From positions 22,258,001-22,322,000 of the forward strand of contig NC_052140.2 of assembly GCF_016086655.4 (NCBI RefSeq): 64,000 nucleotides of DNA. The letters run 5' to 3'. A program made the translations under genes and the position numbers. Under the pieces are notes generated by a model. The model was not told the DNA's origin. It searched no databases and worked only from the letters and a program-made list of their open reading frames with translations. Source of the stretch: Lepeophtheirus salmonis (taxonomy: Eukaryota; Arthropoda; Copepoda; Siphonostomatoida; Caligidae). Shown here in pieces: positions 21,131 through 32,734 of the stretch (within the stretch, counting starts at the first letter, position 1; each line of letters begins with the position of its first letter).

Positions 21131-23189
21131 AATATAAAACTTATCAATTTAAATGTGTTTGTTATTTTATAACCATTGTTGTTCTTGATAATGTCATTGT
21201 TAGAAAAGTTATTTACACCCAGTATACCTACAAGCTATTGGAAAGTATATATGCATATTTGGCTTTGTTGTTTTGTATTCAAAAAAGAAGAAAATAATCA
21301 TTACATGGTTGTCAAACTTCATTTTTTTTTTTAAATAGGTGTTCAGTCAACACAAAAGCAGGAAAGATTTTTTTCCTAATTGATTTGTAGCTAACGACGA
21401 ATTATCATCCATTTCTATCCACAAACTGTTCTAATAAACCACTTGAGTACATCTTAAATTCCATTATTTCAAGTAGCAAAAATGGATTGGGAAAATATAA
21501 GAGGGAAAAATTGATATATATTATTTGAAAGGCCTATATTGGAACCAATATAAGTCTTATAAATCAGACAAAGCCTTTGAAATATGGCTAAAACGTTTGT
21601 GTACCTTTACTCATCCCAGAAATTTGAATAATTTACCTATACCTATGTAAATAGCTGTATGAAATAATGGGTTGTATGTATTTATCAAGGAAAAAACATG
21701 GGATTTTGCTTAAAATTGCTTTAACGCACCACAGATATATATTGATTTTATGTCAATAGATATTTTGGATCGGTCTTAGAACATCTTCTCTAATCGGTTT
21801 GATACTTCTCAGTCTTTTTTCTAACCAGTCTGATCTTTATCGCCATTCAACGCTCGTAAAAAAAAAAAAAATTAGTCGATTCTACAGTTCTAACTATTTT
21901 TTTATTTGCTTCATTTCCAGCTAGAATTGAAGTAAATAAAACGAAATAAGAGTAAATTATAGCTAAAACGTTTCATACGTTTTAGATAGCCCCAGAAATC
22001 TTGCCTCAGGACATATCACCTCAAACTTTTTCACTTTAGTACATTTTCCCTCAAACCTATTTTGAGTCAAAGATATTTATTTTTTGTCGGAATGAATGTG
22101 CCCTTGAAACTTTTTATTCAAAATATGTAATGTATATTACTCTAAATCCTATGAAATGATGGGTTTGTAGTTGGAAAAATGACGGAATCATGGATAATAT
22201 ATGACAAAATCATAATTCAATCATTATCCCAACAAGAAAACAAACATTTAATAAATTTTGAAGTAATAAAAGTTAAATGTTTTGAATTAAAAATTCAAAG
22301 AGAACATTAATTGCATCCAACAATAAATAATAACGACTATAAACTAGATTTATTTATATATCTTTAGGTGAAACATCCTTGAATTAAAATGGCTTTAAGG
22401 CAAGACGTCCTACGGCGAATTAGTAAAAGACAAAATGTCATAAGACAAAATAATTTAAGGCAAAATTACCGGACACCGTTTCTACCACACACTCCCTACT
22501 TTTAACTTCAGGCATTTTGTCTCTTTGAAAGAGATTATGAATAAACAACATTCGCGAAAACGACGTAGTGAGTTACTATGTCATTTCAACTGTTGTAATT
22601 ACCATAAAAGACTAATAAGAAACCCCTCAAAAACGGACAAAATTAATCAGGACCGGAGTGATAGGACTCCAGTCTCTTTAATTTTTTTAGACCGGTTCAT
22701 CACTAGTCAATAAAAGGAAAAATGTAAACATTTTTCCTTTAAATGACACGCTGTTGTTCACTTTTTATATTTTTATTTTTTCTAGAAGAAGTTGTAACAG
22801 AGCAATAAACCATTCAAAAGAAACATAACATCTTATATAATAAGTACGTGGGATTATAGGTCTGATGACATCATTATAGATATATCTTATAAAGGAAGCA
22901 AAAATATATATATATTAATTGTTTATGTGTTTGTCAATGTTTGAGACATAGGAATGACCCATAAAAAAATCTGGATTATAATTGTTACTTTGGTAAATCA
23001 CTATTTTGAATTTTTTGTATTCGTTTTTTTTTTTTTTTTGTATTCGTTTTTTTTTTTTTTGTATTGAATAAATGTATGTTAATTGATACAATTTATCTAC
23101 TATAAAAATACGCTGAAAGACTAATTACTTGTACTAATGTTGTCAATGAGTCAAAATATACTTAGGGTTTTTAATCTTAAGCACATATT
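21131..23189. other. Repeat-derived DNA, no gene supported
   Basis: Includes a short match to the 18-kb repeat (TATTGGAACCAATATAAGTC at about 21,538), the word GTCAACACAAAAGCA shared with 38.7 and 48.9 kb, a GGACCG-type block at 22,650-22,695, and two T runs each ending GTATTCG/GTATTG at 23,010-23,066. No coding region. Confidence 0.4.
22395..22475 (+). repeat. Short 17-bp minisatellite
   Basis: Successive degenerate units such as AAAAGACAAAATGTCAT, AAGACAAAATAATTTA and AAGGCAAAATTACC. About four units. Confidence 0.45.
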
Positions 23190-24135
23190 GCAAGCAAAAA
23201 AGTAGCTGAAACCGTATGTTAATATGATATGACTCCACAATTCTATTCCAAGTCCCACAAAGACTTTCACCTATAACCAGTCATGCATGAAGCATGTACT
23301 GCCTTTATGTGAAAATCATACAAACCGAAAAATAACGCAGAAATCCTGACAGTATGAAGAATGGTTTGGAGTAGAGAAGCTTAGTGTTCATGATGCTCCT
23401 TAGATCAGCTACAAGCAGCCATAAGAATTAGGGAAATAACACCAATTTAATTCTGTATTTATCAAGGATATTAGCAGAAATTACTCGGATGGCAATCCTC
23501 AATTCTACTACGAATCCAAAAAGGACAGATACTTGTAATCAGTGATTCATAAAAAGATAATAAATATCAATATTACTGAGAATAACAAATCAAAAGTTGA
23601 AAGAAAAAAAAAACTTGTTTAATAGTGGCCAATAAAAATAAACGAACCCAAAAATGTCGTGGTAATCCTGACAATCAGCTTATCTGATCAGCTGCATGCA
23701 TCCGCGAGAAGAAAGAAATAAACAAATATCCCACCCCGTATAGAGCAAAGACATATATACTGGAATTACTCCGATATCGATCCTCCATTATCCTCCGAGT
23801 CAATCATGGACTAAACCCTTGCTACTCTCAAGGAGCTAACTTGCATTACTTTATATTAAGATGTTATCGTCTCAAGAATTAATTAACAGGATAACAGCTT
23901 TTATCAAATAAAAAAGGCAAAGCTTGGTTCTTCAAAGTCAGTTGTTTATGAGATAGGGCACTTTATACAAGCTTAATTTTCTTGTTACTTTAACCAGTGC
24001 TGTATAAAATACGTCTTCCTGGGAGTGAAACAATAGGAAAAGTCGAGGAGTAAGGTGTTAATCCTGACGCTTTGAATAATGCTTGGGAGAAAAGGAGTTT
24101 AGCTGTCAATACAGATATTAATATTGCCGAGTTGG
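23190..24135 (+). repeat. DR1 dispersed repeat, array of diverged units
   Basis: Landmarks in DR1 order recur at least three times: GCAGAAATCCTGACAGTATG (23,338), TAGATCAGCTACAAGCAGC (23,402), GCAGAAATTACTCGGAT, GTGGTAATCCTGACAATC (23,660), GATCAGCTGCATGCATCC, GAATTACTCCGATATCGATC (23,764) and GTTAATCCTGACGCTTTGAA (24,059). All are on the plus strand. Coding content not apparent. Confidence 0.65.
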
Positions 24136-24772
24136 CCTCAAAAAGAGTGTTTGGTAGCTTCGAGGGTTAGCTTGACTAACCTACCGCTTTAAAGAATATT
24201 CTTGGAGCAGACGAATCTTCTAGGCACTTAATGGCCGTAGATAGTGTGACGTTTAGCCCTGAGTTGTTAGACAATGTCCGTGGTGTCATGGGCGGTGGGG
24301 ATCATAGGTAAAATGTTCTAACTTTTTGTTTCCATATTTTTCTAGAAGTGAGATATAATTTTTGTCAATATTTTGTTTGATAAATAAAAACAACAGCTTT
24401 TCATTAATAAACCAAATGTTATCATTGTATCTCTGTAAAACTCTAAAAAATAATGGTGCAGTTTTGAGACTAGCTCATCCATCTGATTACTTTGTTATTA
24501 ATAAAACAAAATAATTTTTCGTGAGTTTGGTCAAAAATTTGTGGGACTACGTCATCTGTGAGAATTTTTTTTTTGTGACGTAATAGAGTTGTAATTACCT
24601 GTTTCAAAACTAGTTTTAGTATTCCATGATCTGGTATTCCCATCATTGAAATTAGCCACTAGCTACTATTTATTTGTTTTTGCTATCCCCGTAAAGAATT
24701 TACTGGACCAGGTTGCCAATATATATAAAATACCAATGCACTTGGCATAGATTCGAAAGGGAACACCTATTC
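24136..24772. other. AT-rich spacer, no gene seen
   Basis: No supported gene or repeat. Short open frames only. Confidence 0.4.
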
Positions 24773-25697
24773 CAGTGGTTCCCAAACTTTTCTGAGTTCG
24801 ATACTTAAAATATGTTGCTAGACGCTTCTCATTGAGAGATGAATATAAAATTTGGACTCCCTTTTTGCAAATATATCACTTAAAGGCCATATCAACTCTT
24901 TAAAGTTCAACCCTAGGCAATTAATATAAGTTATTTGACTGTATTGATAAAAATAAAGATTTTAATACTATATATATTGAAAAAAATAAGAAAAATGACG
25001 ATAAAATAATCGAATATACGTATTGTAAATATAAAATCCGGACATATGTACTACTTGGAATCATTTCTACGTATACATACTATCAATTCCCAGTTTTGCG
25101 GTCAATAAAGTCAAAATTGATATTCACAAAAACAAAAAAATACAGTCTGTGGATATGCAAATAGGCTTATAAACGAATCAAGGTTGAATTTTGACCAAAG
25201 TAACATGAAAATCATCCTCCATGTTAAACCGCGATCTGTATTTTCTTATTACGGGAAAATTTTCTCACATAAATAAGTTGAGCCAAATGGTATAAATAAA
25301 TCTAATGCTGCTTTAGCCGGGGGTGGGGGCACTCATTCCTAACCAAAATCCAGAATTCGTTAAGTGCTTTAGAATCAAAATCTGTTTTTAGTGTTTGTCA
25401 CGTAAAAGTTCAATAACCGGATCTTTCATATCAGACTACAGATGATTAGCTGTTGCGGTAAAAGTAGCGTATGGAGTTGTTTTTTTGTGAAGCACCATCT
25501 TCTGGTAAATACTTTTTAAAATGATCCAGAAGAGATTTATAAAAAATATGTGAAATCATCATTATTGAAGTTTTGATGCCTCTCAAAGTAATGGGAATTA
25601 TATATTTTTTTTTTTTTTGGGGGAAATCATCTTGCAATTTCTTCGTTGTGCCCCAGGAACCCCACAGGGTTCACAGCCCTCACTTTGGGAACCACTT
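24773..25697 (-). mobile_element. hAT transposon relic (CAGTGGTTCCC-end family), copy A
   Basis: The left end is CAGTGGTTCCCAAACTTTTC then TGAGTTCGA. The right end, inverted, is AAGTGGTTCCCAAA. Ends of this form are typical of hAT elements. The flanking 8 bp do not match, so the duplication has decayed or one end is altered. On the minus strand the interior keeps a hAT C-terminal signature. A second copy in the opposite orientation lies at 53.12-54.01 kb, where the end also continues into TGAGTTCGA. Confidence 0.7.
25130..25322 (-). pseudogene. hAT transposase C-terminal fragment
   Basis: The minus strand reads ALDLFIPFGSTYLCEKIFP and then, after a shift, KYRSRFNMEDDFHVTLVKIQ. The pattern G-S-T-Y-x-C-E-x-x-F-S followed by K-Y-R-S/R is the C-terminal dimerisation region of hAT transposases of the ZBED/SCAND3 type. 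Frameshift and stop codons are present; only this part survives. Confidence 0.6.
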
Positions 25698-27769
25698 CCA
25701 GAAACAAGGTCATAAAGTGTTTAAAAGACATTATTCAATAGATTGGTTGGTTCTAGAATTAAATTTGTATTCTGCTCTTAGAAATGTCAATCTTGTTAAA
25801 AAAACATTTCAGAAATACACAGGAAGTGAAATATTGCAAAATGTTTCTTTTAAATATATATTTTAATTAAGATACGTGGACACAAAGTAATAGTCATGAT
25901 TTGAATCTAAAGTTGCCGATGTATATTTAAAGTACGGCATTATGTAGCCAAAAGGACTTAATATTGGCCACCGTGCACTATCCCGATTGGTGTTTTAGTA
26001 ACGTAGATCAATAATATTGACCATATAACGCTTCCAAAGTTGTTGAAGAAAATTATATATTTTCAACTTTCTACTTACACAAAAAAAAAAAAATGTCCCC
26101 TCCATTTTTAATGTCTCCATTACCGACTATAGATTATGGATCCACCACCAGTATCAATAGGGGAGAGGTCTTTTGTCTCTGGACTGTTATTATCATCATT
26201 GTTATGTTTTTGTTCCAACCCCCAGTAGATATACAAAGATAAGGATCTCTCAGCTCTTTCCATAATTTCTTCTTCTTCTTTTTTTTTTCAACCTCTTTCA
26301 ATTCCACATTAAAAAATGGTTCCCTTTATTTCAAACCCCGTGTGTGTGAGGTCCTTCACAATAAAACTAAGTTATTCATATTCCTGGGAATGATTTGCTT
26401 ATGGGTAAAGATGGAAAAATTGTCAAATTCTTCGAGAGCGTAAATCAAAATACATATATATGTATATGTCGGTAACTTTGATAGACGACTTATACCCTAG
26501 GACTGGTAAGGTACGGTGTTGTACTGCAGTTCGATTTGGTACGAACATTACGGTTTGGTATATTTTTACCCTCGGTGCGGTACGTTTGTATTAGTGTTGA
26601 GACTCGGTCCAGCACATATTTATTTTTATTTTTTTCGGTTCGATCTTAAGTGATCTTTTCTAGACATGTTTGGACCGATTTTTCAGTCCCTTATGGTAAA
26701 ATGCTCTTAAAATTCGAAGCAAGTGTCCGTCTAAATTTGGTTTCGGATCTGGATCCGAAAGTTTGGGTACACGTAATTATCTCAAATATTTAGGTCTTAA
26801 GATCCGAACTGTCACGGATCCGAGAAAATGTGGATCCCTCCTATATTAAGTTATAGGTACAAGAAAGTAGAACTTTCATTAAAATAAAAATAAAATAAAA
26901 TTTGGTACACGTTCTTTAGAAATAAGTAAGAGATTTTGTAATACAATTTCCAGCATCTCTGACGACTAGTTTATAGATATATATTGTATATATGTGTAGT
27001 AGAACCTACTTAACTTATCACGGCAGTGTGTCAGGATTTCTTGCCGATCATTAATACTACGTTTTTGCCATCAAAATGATAAATACTTGTGTAAAAAAAT
27101 GTTTTGATAAGGTTATGGGTATTCTTTTGAGGGTTTATAGCTATTTAAATAATCGTATAATGACTTTTCCTCCCATAAAAAAACGTTTTCTTGGAAGGGA
27201 GAAAGGATATTGCAAGCACTACCTCAATCAAAACTTTAAGTTATTTGCATTTGTTAAGTATTTATTCCTGAAACCGTTTTCTTTATATTAATTAGTCATA
27301 TTAGGATGTGATTTAGTAAATGATTATTCTAAAAACATGATTTTATGGCCGGGTGGCAAAAGATTCTGCCGGTCTACATTTCATAAACTTATGTAAAAAA
27401 TCAATACAACATTTTAATATATTTATTCGAAATCAAAATAAAGAATGTTACATTATTCAGGAGTCAATGTTACTCCCAGGGAGTTGTCGGCATTAATGGG
27501 TTATCAGAGTAGGTTTTTTTAAAAGATAATTATATCTAGCTTAAAGGTCCTTGTGCAGCTTAAGATCGCGTCAACGTATCGGTGTTCCCGCTGTATGATA
27601 TACTTATATACTGTTTGAAAATCAGAAAAAGAAATAAATAAAAAAATAGATATTATTATACCCCAACAACAGCAGACGTCATCTGAAGTCGATAACAACC
27701 CCCTGTATAACAACTTAATCGCTTTGTATATTCTCTATAGTTTTTGGTATAATTACTAATTCTCAAAGC
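25698..27769. other. Unassigned DNA with a hAT-end fragment
   Basis: At 26,498-26,590 the sequence TAGGACTGGTAAGGTACGG and following GGTACGA/GGTTTGGTA words match the ends of the hAT family at 42.78 kb, but no second end is nearby. At 26,600-26,685 GGTCCAGC and GGACCG words follow. A pyrimidine-rich stretch at 26,255-26,300 is not followed by open coding sequence. No gene is supported. Confidence 0.4.
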
Positions 27770-27850
27770 TGCTTGTAGCAAATTTAATACAATATCATGA
27801 CAGCTAAGCTGCCGTTCTCCCAAACATTTCTCCCATTGTGTACGAAGACG
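27770..27850 (-). repeat. DR1 dispersed repeat, partial
   Basis: The minus strand carries GGCAGCTTAGCTGTCATGA and GCTACAAGCAGCTTTGAGAA in DR1 order. The rest of the unit is not recognisable. Confidence 0.45.
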
Positions 27851-28158
27851 TCATTTAGTAAAGATTTCTCTATGCAACACCTTCTGCGTCTGATTTAAAT
27901 GTCTCCTAAAGGTCAAAATTTTAGGTTTGCTACATACCTTTCAAAATATAATTGATTTCGATAAAAAACTAAGGAAAATTTCGGGTAGAATGATCCGTAT
28001 ACATAAATCCATATATACGCTAGTTGAACCAGAGTAATCATTCATCGACAGGTTTAGACAGCTAAATGAAATACTTTAATATTTTTTTATTTCCAATAAT
28101 AATCCCAAAAGAAAAAAATAATTAACAAAACTTGTAAACAAGACTTTTGCAAACTCGG

Positions 28159-28694
28159 TCATTCAAATTGACCAACTTCAGTATCAATCACAGCCTTTAC
28201 ACGTAGCTGGAAGACCTTGTAGGAGTTGATGACAAACTCTTCCGACAAATCGTTCCACGAAGTCACTATGGGGACCTTCAGTGAGTCCCCATTTGGGTTG
28301 GTGTTTTGTTGGCTTCCGTTTTCATAGTGCCCCGTCACAGCAAAGTCCAGCAGTTTCAAATCTGGCGTGGAAAGAGGCAACATCTCTTTGTCTCTTTACA
28401 TCTCCAGCATCCTGGCTTTCATAACCTCTGTCAGAAGGTAAGTTGGGGTCCTCGTGTATAGGGGCATTCCCGAGTCACCCTTTACAGCCCTTTTTATGGT
28501 ACTAGGAGCCACAAATAAGTTATTTAAATTATAACTTACACTTTCGTCTATCCTGAGAGGTCTTCTCCATCGTTCTTCAACTTGGCCACCTTGAAAACCA
28601 GTCTTCTGGAACACTTAACAATATTCATAATCCTCACCACCTCAACTTCAGCAGCTAGGAAACGTTTGTTTTTTGTTTGTTTATGCTCACTAAT
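28159..28694 (-). pseudogene. Tc1-like transposase, internally deleted
   Basis: The minus strand starts at a decayed start codon (ATT at 28,694; family ATG) with SEHKQTKNKRFLAAEVEVV then RIMNIVKCSRRLVFKVAKL, the DNA-binding N-terminus. It continues, after shifts, as RRPLRIDESVSYNLNNLFVA, PSTIKRAVKGDSGMPLY and TRTPTYLLTEVMKARMLEM. Then the central domain is deleted and the tail reads LPLSTPDLKLLDFAVTG (SPDLNPLDFAVWG block, aspartate kept), SLKVPIVTSWNDLSEEFVIN and VKAVIDTEVGQFE, stop. Related N-termini lie at 45.05 and 51.6 kb. Confidence 0.8.
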
Positions 28695-28926
28695 GACGAC
28701 GAGATGACGAAATGTGTATTATAGTTTGTTTATACATAAAAGATGGTTGATTAAGAAAAGAATGTCCATAAAAATCACAAAACCTTTCTCTATTAATGAA
28801 AAAATTAACAGTCCACGTCTTGCAGACCAACCCAGCACCTATGTAACAATTGAACAATTGGTGAAAAAAATTGAATTCCAACATTGGATATAGGATCTAT
28901 ATTTAGTCCTCACAATGGAAAGAGAA

Positions 28927-29043
28927 TCATCCTCCTTTGTTGATCATCTTTTTCTCTCGCTCTTTCAATCCATTTATGCTCACGTATCCACACTTTACAT
29001 AATCCAAAAGCTCTTTTGTACTTAAAACCAATTCAGTATTAAT
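28927..29043 (-). CDS. Probable terminal exon of an unidentified host gene (exon C)
   Basis: A minus-strand exon of 38 codons plus TGA, reading INTELVLSTKELLDYVKCGY then VSINGLKEREKKMINKGG. It is preceded by an excellent acceptor: a T-rich tract followed by TTCTTTTAACAG immediately before 29,043. Its phase is 0, matching the donor of exon B across a 107-bp intron, and the joined frame has no stop. Composition and residue use look like a real, charged, soluble protein. I do not recognise the family. The Tc1 relic at 28.16-28.69 kb lies just downstream. Confidence 0.5.
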   Translation of the reverse strand: MNTELVLSTKELLDYVKCGYVSINGLKEREKKMINKGG

Positions 29044-29150
29044 CTGTTAAAAGAATATAAAAAAATCTAAAAAAAAAAAACAACTCGGAATAATATCTTA
29101 TCTCCTCACACAACATTGAAAAAAGTAGAACTTTTTTTTTAGCTACTTAC

Positions 29151-29243
29151 ATTGTCATAAAGATTGTAATAATTTTTTTCTTCAAAAAATTGATAGACTC
29201 TAAGAAAAAATGAATTTCCTATGACAAATCCATGTAAAATATC
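29151..29243 (-). CDS. Probable internal exon of the same host gene (exon B)
   Basis: A 93-bp minus-strand exon, 31 codons: DILHGFVIGNSFFLRVYQFF then EEKNYYNLYDN. The 3' end is followed by the consensus donor GTAAGT (29,145-29,150 on the plus strand as ACTTAC). The 5' end follows GGTTTAG, where the preceding codon in frame would be a stop, so the exon must begin at or after this point. It joins exon C in phase. The exon feeding it from upstream is uncertain; exon A at 29.65-29.86 kb is a candidate. Confidence 0.5.
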
Positions 29244-29290
29244 CTAAACCGTCATCAACAAAGAACAATCTATAATGATACTTATCAAAA

Positions 29291-29494
29291 ATGAAAGTAA
29301 ATATTCATTCTTTGATGTACAATTATCATGAATTAATAACAATCTTGGACATACTTTGCGACTGTAGGACTCTAAAAGACATCATAAAGAACGTTAAGAG
29401 GGTTGAGACAAGGACCCCCTTGATCTATATGTGCTTTTATACAGCTGCAAGGCAACTAGCAAAAAAAAACTCCGTTTGGAATCACATTTTATAA
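29291..29494 (+). pseudogene. Possible Tc1-like helix-turn-helix fragment
   Basis: The plus strand contains TILDILCDCRTLKDIIKNVK, then RVETRTPL and AARQLAKKN. The spacing resembles the N-terminal helix-turn-helix of Tc1 transposases, where a TLKDI-K-x-x-x-S-R-S pattern occurs. No catalytic part follows. It would sit in the intron between exons A and B of the minus-strand gene. Weak assignment. Confidence 0.25.
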
Positions 29495-29652
29495 GTAAAT
29501 TCCAAACATTTACCCTTCACTAAGAGTAACTGAAGTAGTTCTCAAAGAGTTTAGCTTAGCTTTAACATTGCTTGTCTCTTGATTATTTTCTTAGGTTATT
29601 GGTAATATTGTATTTATCTATTTTTATTTTTTTATGCGGAGACTTCGTTATT

Positions 29653-29864
29653 CTATATTAATATCGTTAATAATATACCAATTGCCAGGTGGTAAGTCCT
29701 TAAGGCTTGAGAAACGACTTTCACGTAGTTTGCTACAAAAAAAACACCCTCATCATTAGTTCTGTAAGCACATCCTGAATCATCATAAGCATCATGAAAA
29801 CTAGTGATTGGACGATTAATCGGAATCGGAAAATCCGGTGTTTCTTCTGGAATTTCATGAGTTT
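29653..29864 (-). CDS. Candidate exon of an unidentified host gene (exon A)
   Basis: Open minus-strand frame after an acceptor-like TTTGTTCATAG at 29,865-29,875, reading THEIPEETPDFPIPINRPIT, SFHDAYDDSGCAYRTNDEGV and FFVANYVKVVSQALRTYHLA before a stop at 29,653. The residue mix is protein-like and unlike the transposase relics. A weak GTGAAA donor after FFVANY would be in phase 0 with exon B; otherwise this is a terminal exon. Family not recognised. Confidence 0.35.
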
Positions 29865-29875
29865 CTATGAACAAA

Positions 29876-30689
29876 TTATTTAGACTAATCCAACGGAGTC
29901 ACTACTGAAAATTACACTTAAAGTAGCAAAATTATAAATCGATAGAATTTTTATATAGGCATATCGAAGCCAAAATAAGGCTAATAAGTCACGATAAAAT
30001 TTTAAATCATATTTAAAAAACTGTGGTACAATAACTTGTCCAAGCAATTTGAATATAAAGTCTATAATTGATTTTTCCTTGAAATTATTTTTGTATTAAG
30101 GCAAAACTTAATTTGGATTTTTGTCATGTAATATATAATTTGTTCTTGAAGCTTCTGCTTTGGTTTTCATTAAGAAAAACTAACACTCACAATATTAATA
30201 TTTAATCCATACAAATTCGTTATATATCGGGTCATTATCTTATTAAAGATAATTGGACCTTTTTGGCTTATATACTAACCAACTACTAATGAACGGAATC
30301 ATCAATTTCCTCAAGGTTTTTACATAATTGAACAACAGAATGTCGTCATATTAATTGTATATTTTATATAAGCATATTTATTTTTCGGCTAGGCCTTTGT
30401 GCCTTCTCCCCTCTTTCAAAATTAGTTTATTGCGCATATCTAATTAAGTAATATCACTTAATAGGCCTTACATATGTAGGTATACAGAGTGCGGGAGGTA
30501 ATCTTTTCCTGTGGAGTTTATATGATTACTGCATCATCTGAAGAGTGAAAGAAAAAATTAGCTGAAAAGTTAGCTGTTTTCCATTCGATCCTCAATTTAA
30601 ATTCGTTTTCAATATAAAACCAAGAATTAATCAATATAAATAAAAAAAGAAAGAGGTTTTTAGGGGCCTTTGCAGGATTATATACATTT
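29876..30689. other. AT-rich spacer, no gene seen
   Basis: No exon with usable splice sites or open frame of note. Could be intron of the minus-strand gene at 28.9-29.9 kb. Confidence 0.35.
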
Positions 30690-31338
30690 AAATATATATA
30701 TTATTTTTTTTGGAGGGGGAAGGGGACATGGTCCGCTAATAGCCCCACCGCCGCTTAAGTTCATGATATGACAACCCAGTCCACCAGTTATCAGCAAGTC
30801 CAACTAAACCTATGAGGATACAACTCCTTCCTATACAAAGTCCAATTACCCAGTCCTCAGAGCAATCCTTATCCTAAAGTTACAGATCAAATAATCCGAC
30901 TTCTCTAACCTGCAATACTTTATCGAACAGAGACTATTCACCTCAGAGACCTGCGGCGACTATGAGCTTATATAACTCCACCCTAGGATTTTGTAGATCC
31001 CATTAGACACTCGTGGATACCATTGAAACTGCGGCACTCTTCGCCAATTTTAAAAAAAAACTAGACCCATACCCCTGCGAGAGGATTCTAAGGATTTGAT
31101 GGTTCATACAACAAAAAAAAACTCTTCCCAGAGCTCTAATAGGCGTCTCCTTGTCATTTCGTGTTACCACGACGGAAATCCTTACAAAAATTAATTTTTA
31201 CTTGTGTTTTCTTATTAATTTTTTTCTTCTAAAGGGATAATTATTCTTGGTCCAAGAGAAACATTTCTTAATTGGTGTAGGAGGAGGGGCTACAACCCCT
31301 CCAAACCACCCTATGTAGACGCCCCTGGTGTTGATCTT
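30690..31338. other. GC-richer unassigned block ending in GACGCCCCTG
   Basis: Begins with a G-rich tract (GGAGGGGGAAGGGGACATGG) and ends GTAGACGCCCCTGG at 31,314-31,327, a word also seen at the edge of the minisatellite elements (CGGACGCCCCTG near 35,990; inverse near 62,286). Between lie short open frames with stops and no family match. Possibly one mobile element whose ends are shared with those elements. Confidence 0.35.
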
Positions 31339-32051
31339 GTGGGACCTAAAAAAATCGCCATGGAAAATCTTCACCTCTTTATACTCAGTTCTATACTACC
31401 GAAATATCAAATTCATTTCAAGCAATTGGGAGTCTTGAGCACCACCTTCTACACCCTCAACAAGTCCAAAACGTTGGAAATAAAGAAAACCTCCCTCAGA
31501 AAGACACAACTGGACCAGGAGGGTTAAAAAACCAACCCACACCAATCTCTTCAATTCCATGAGAGACCATGAAAGAAATATTGGGATTTCACACAAGACT
31601 CTCCAGAGAGCAATCAAAAAAGTAGGTGGAAAGAGCTACTTTTAAAGAGGGTTGAGAGGCCTCTTTTAACAGCAGCAATTAAAGAAGCCCGTCTTCTCCA
31701 TTGCCAGATTCTTTGAACACTTTTGGCCCCTACTGCCCTTATGCCAACCCCCTTTTGGGTGCAAGTGTAGGGAAAATATGAAGTCTTCCAAACATTGAGG
31801 CCCTGAAAGCCACTATTAGCCATCCTTGGGGCGCCATTACAGATGCCTACATCCTCAACGGGTGCCAGATATTCCACCACAGCCAGATAGCCATCATTGC
31901 TGCTAAGTGCGGCTGCATTGATGATTAACAGAGCTCAAACACACTACTGTTTATAGTATTAATTGTTTTGAAATTCTATTGTTAATTAATCAATTATATC
32001 TTGTTCAAGTTTAAAATTCAAAGTGTTTAGATTTTTATGGACCACTCGGTA
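31339..32051 (+). mobile_element. mariner-like element, family MLE-A, 5'-truncated deletion derivative
   Basis: The right end ATGGACCACTCGGTA at 32,037-32,051 matches the 16-kb copy (TGGACCACTCGGTA). The left inverted end is missing: MLE-A similarity starts abruptly near 31,339 directly after the GACGCCCCTGG block. The interior has the family's shortened transposase. Confidence 0.75.
31396..31928 (+). pseudogene. MLE-A transposase, internally deleted
   Basis: The plus strand reads FKQLGVLSTTFYTLNKSKTL (helix-turn-helix), then KRVERPLLTAAIKEARLLHC. It crosses the deletion at ATTCTTTGAACACTTTTGGC and continues NTFGPYCPYANPLLGASVGK, SLPNIEALKATISHPW, ITDAYILNGCQIFHHSQIAI and IAAKCGCIDD, stop at 31,926-31,928. 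PYCPYANP stands where intact copies have PYSPDANP, so the last catalytic aspartate is also changed. Several frame breaks. Confidence 0.75.
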
Positions 32052-32495
32052 ATATGATGAATATTTCATAGATAAAAATAAAAATTTATACTATAAGAAT
32101 AACAAATGATATCTTGTCCCAACCTCAAGTTGTTGAGATTATTTTAAAATAAAATCAATAAATTTCTCCCTTGCACCCTGTACATGTACAAATATTAATG
32201 AACTCTCATTTGTATTAATATTAAATTATGTATTAGGTTTTTTTTCCCGTTTTTTTTTTCAAAAACATATGGGCCTTATGCTAATAATGCCTTTCCAATT
32301 TCATGCTTTAACGCATCATGCTGCAAGGCGCATCATCCCTTTTTGATGAGAAAAACCTTCAAAAATCTGTTTTGCAAATATGTAGTGATTAGGTTATAAA
32401 TAGTTAAACGTGGAACATGTGAGAACAAATCATGACAGAGTATGATGAAAGATATTCTCTTTTTTTTTTTTCCTTCTTTCTTTCTTTTTTGACAG

Positions 32496-32732
32496 AAAAT
32501 GTCATCAATTTTTATTCAAAAGAACACTTCTTCCGTACTGAGAAGAATCCTTTCAATGAATAACCAACAATGTCCCTTTAGGAATGTCATTCTTTGTATA
32601 AAATATGTTTGTATGAACCAGTGTGCTATTTTTATAGACGACCAAAAACACTCAGTGTTCCTTCTTGTGTTGAAAAACTATTTCAATAAACATTGGAGGG
32701 GGGCGGGGGTCGGCTTTGTTTTGGATTTATAA
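32496..32732 (+). CDS. Candidate terminal exon with poly(A) signal
   Basis: A textbook acceptor, 33 bases of almost pure pyrimidine then TTTTTTGACAG, ends at 32,495. The exon opens AAAATG and reads MSSIFIQKNTSSVLRRILSM, NNQQCPFRNVILCIKYVCMN and so on for 77 codons. AATAAA lies at 32,685-32,690, inside the frame's last part, so the open frame may end in 3' UTR by chance and only the first portion may be coded. No family is recognised. Alternatively the acceptor-like tract is simple sequence. Confidence 0.3.
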   Translation, partial: KMSSIFIQKNTSSVLRRILSMNNQQCPFRNVILCIKYVCMNQCAIFIDDQKHSVFLLVLKNYFNKHWRGAGVGFVLDL

Positions 32733-32734
32733 GT

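Noticed and set aside
24773..25705. Flanking 8-mers as target duplications of hAT copies A and B
   Set aside because: ACCTATTC/CCAGAAAC and CCCAATTA/CCCTTGTG do not match well enough; only the ends and the protein remnant support the call.
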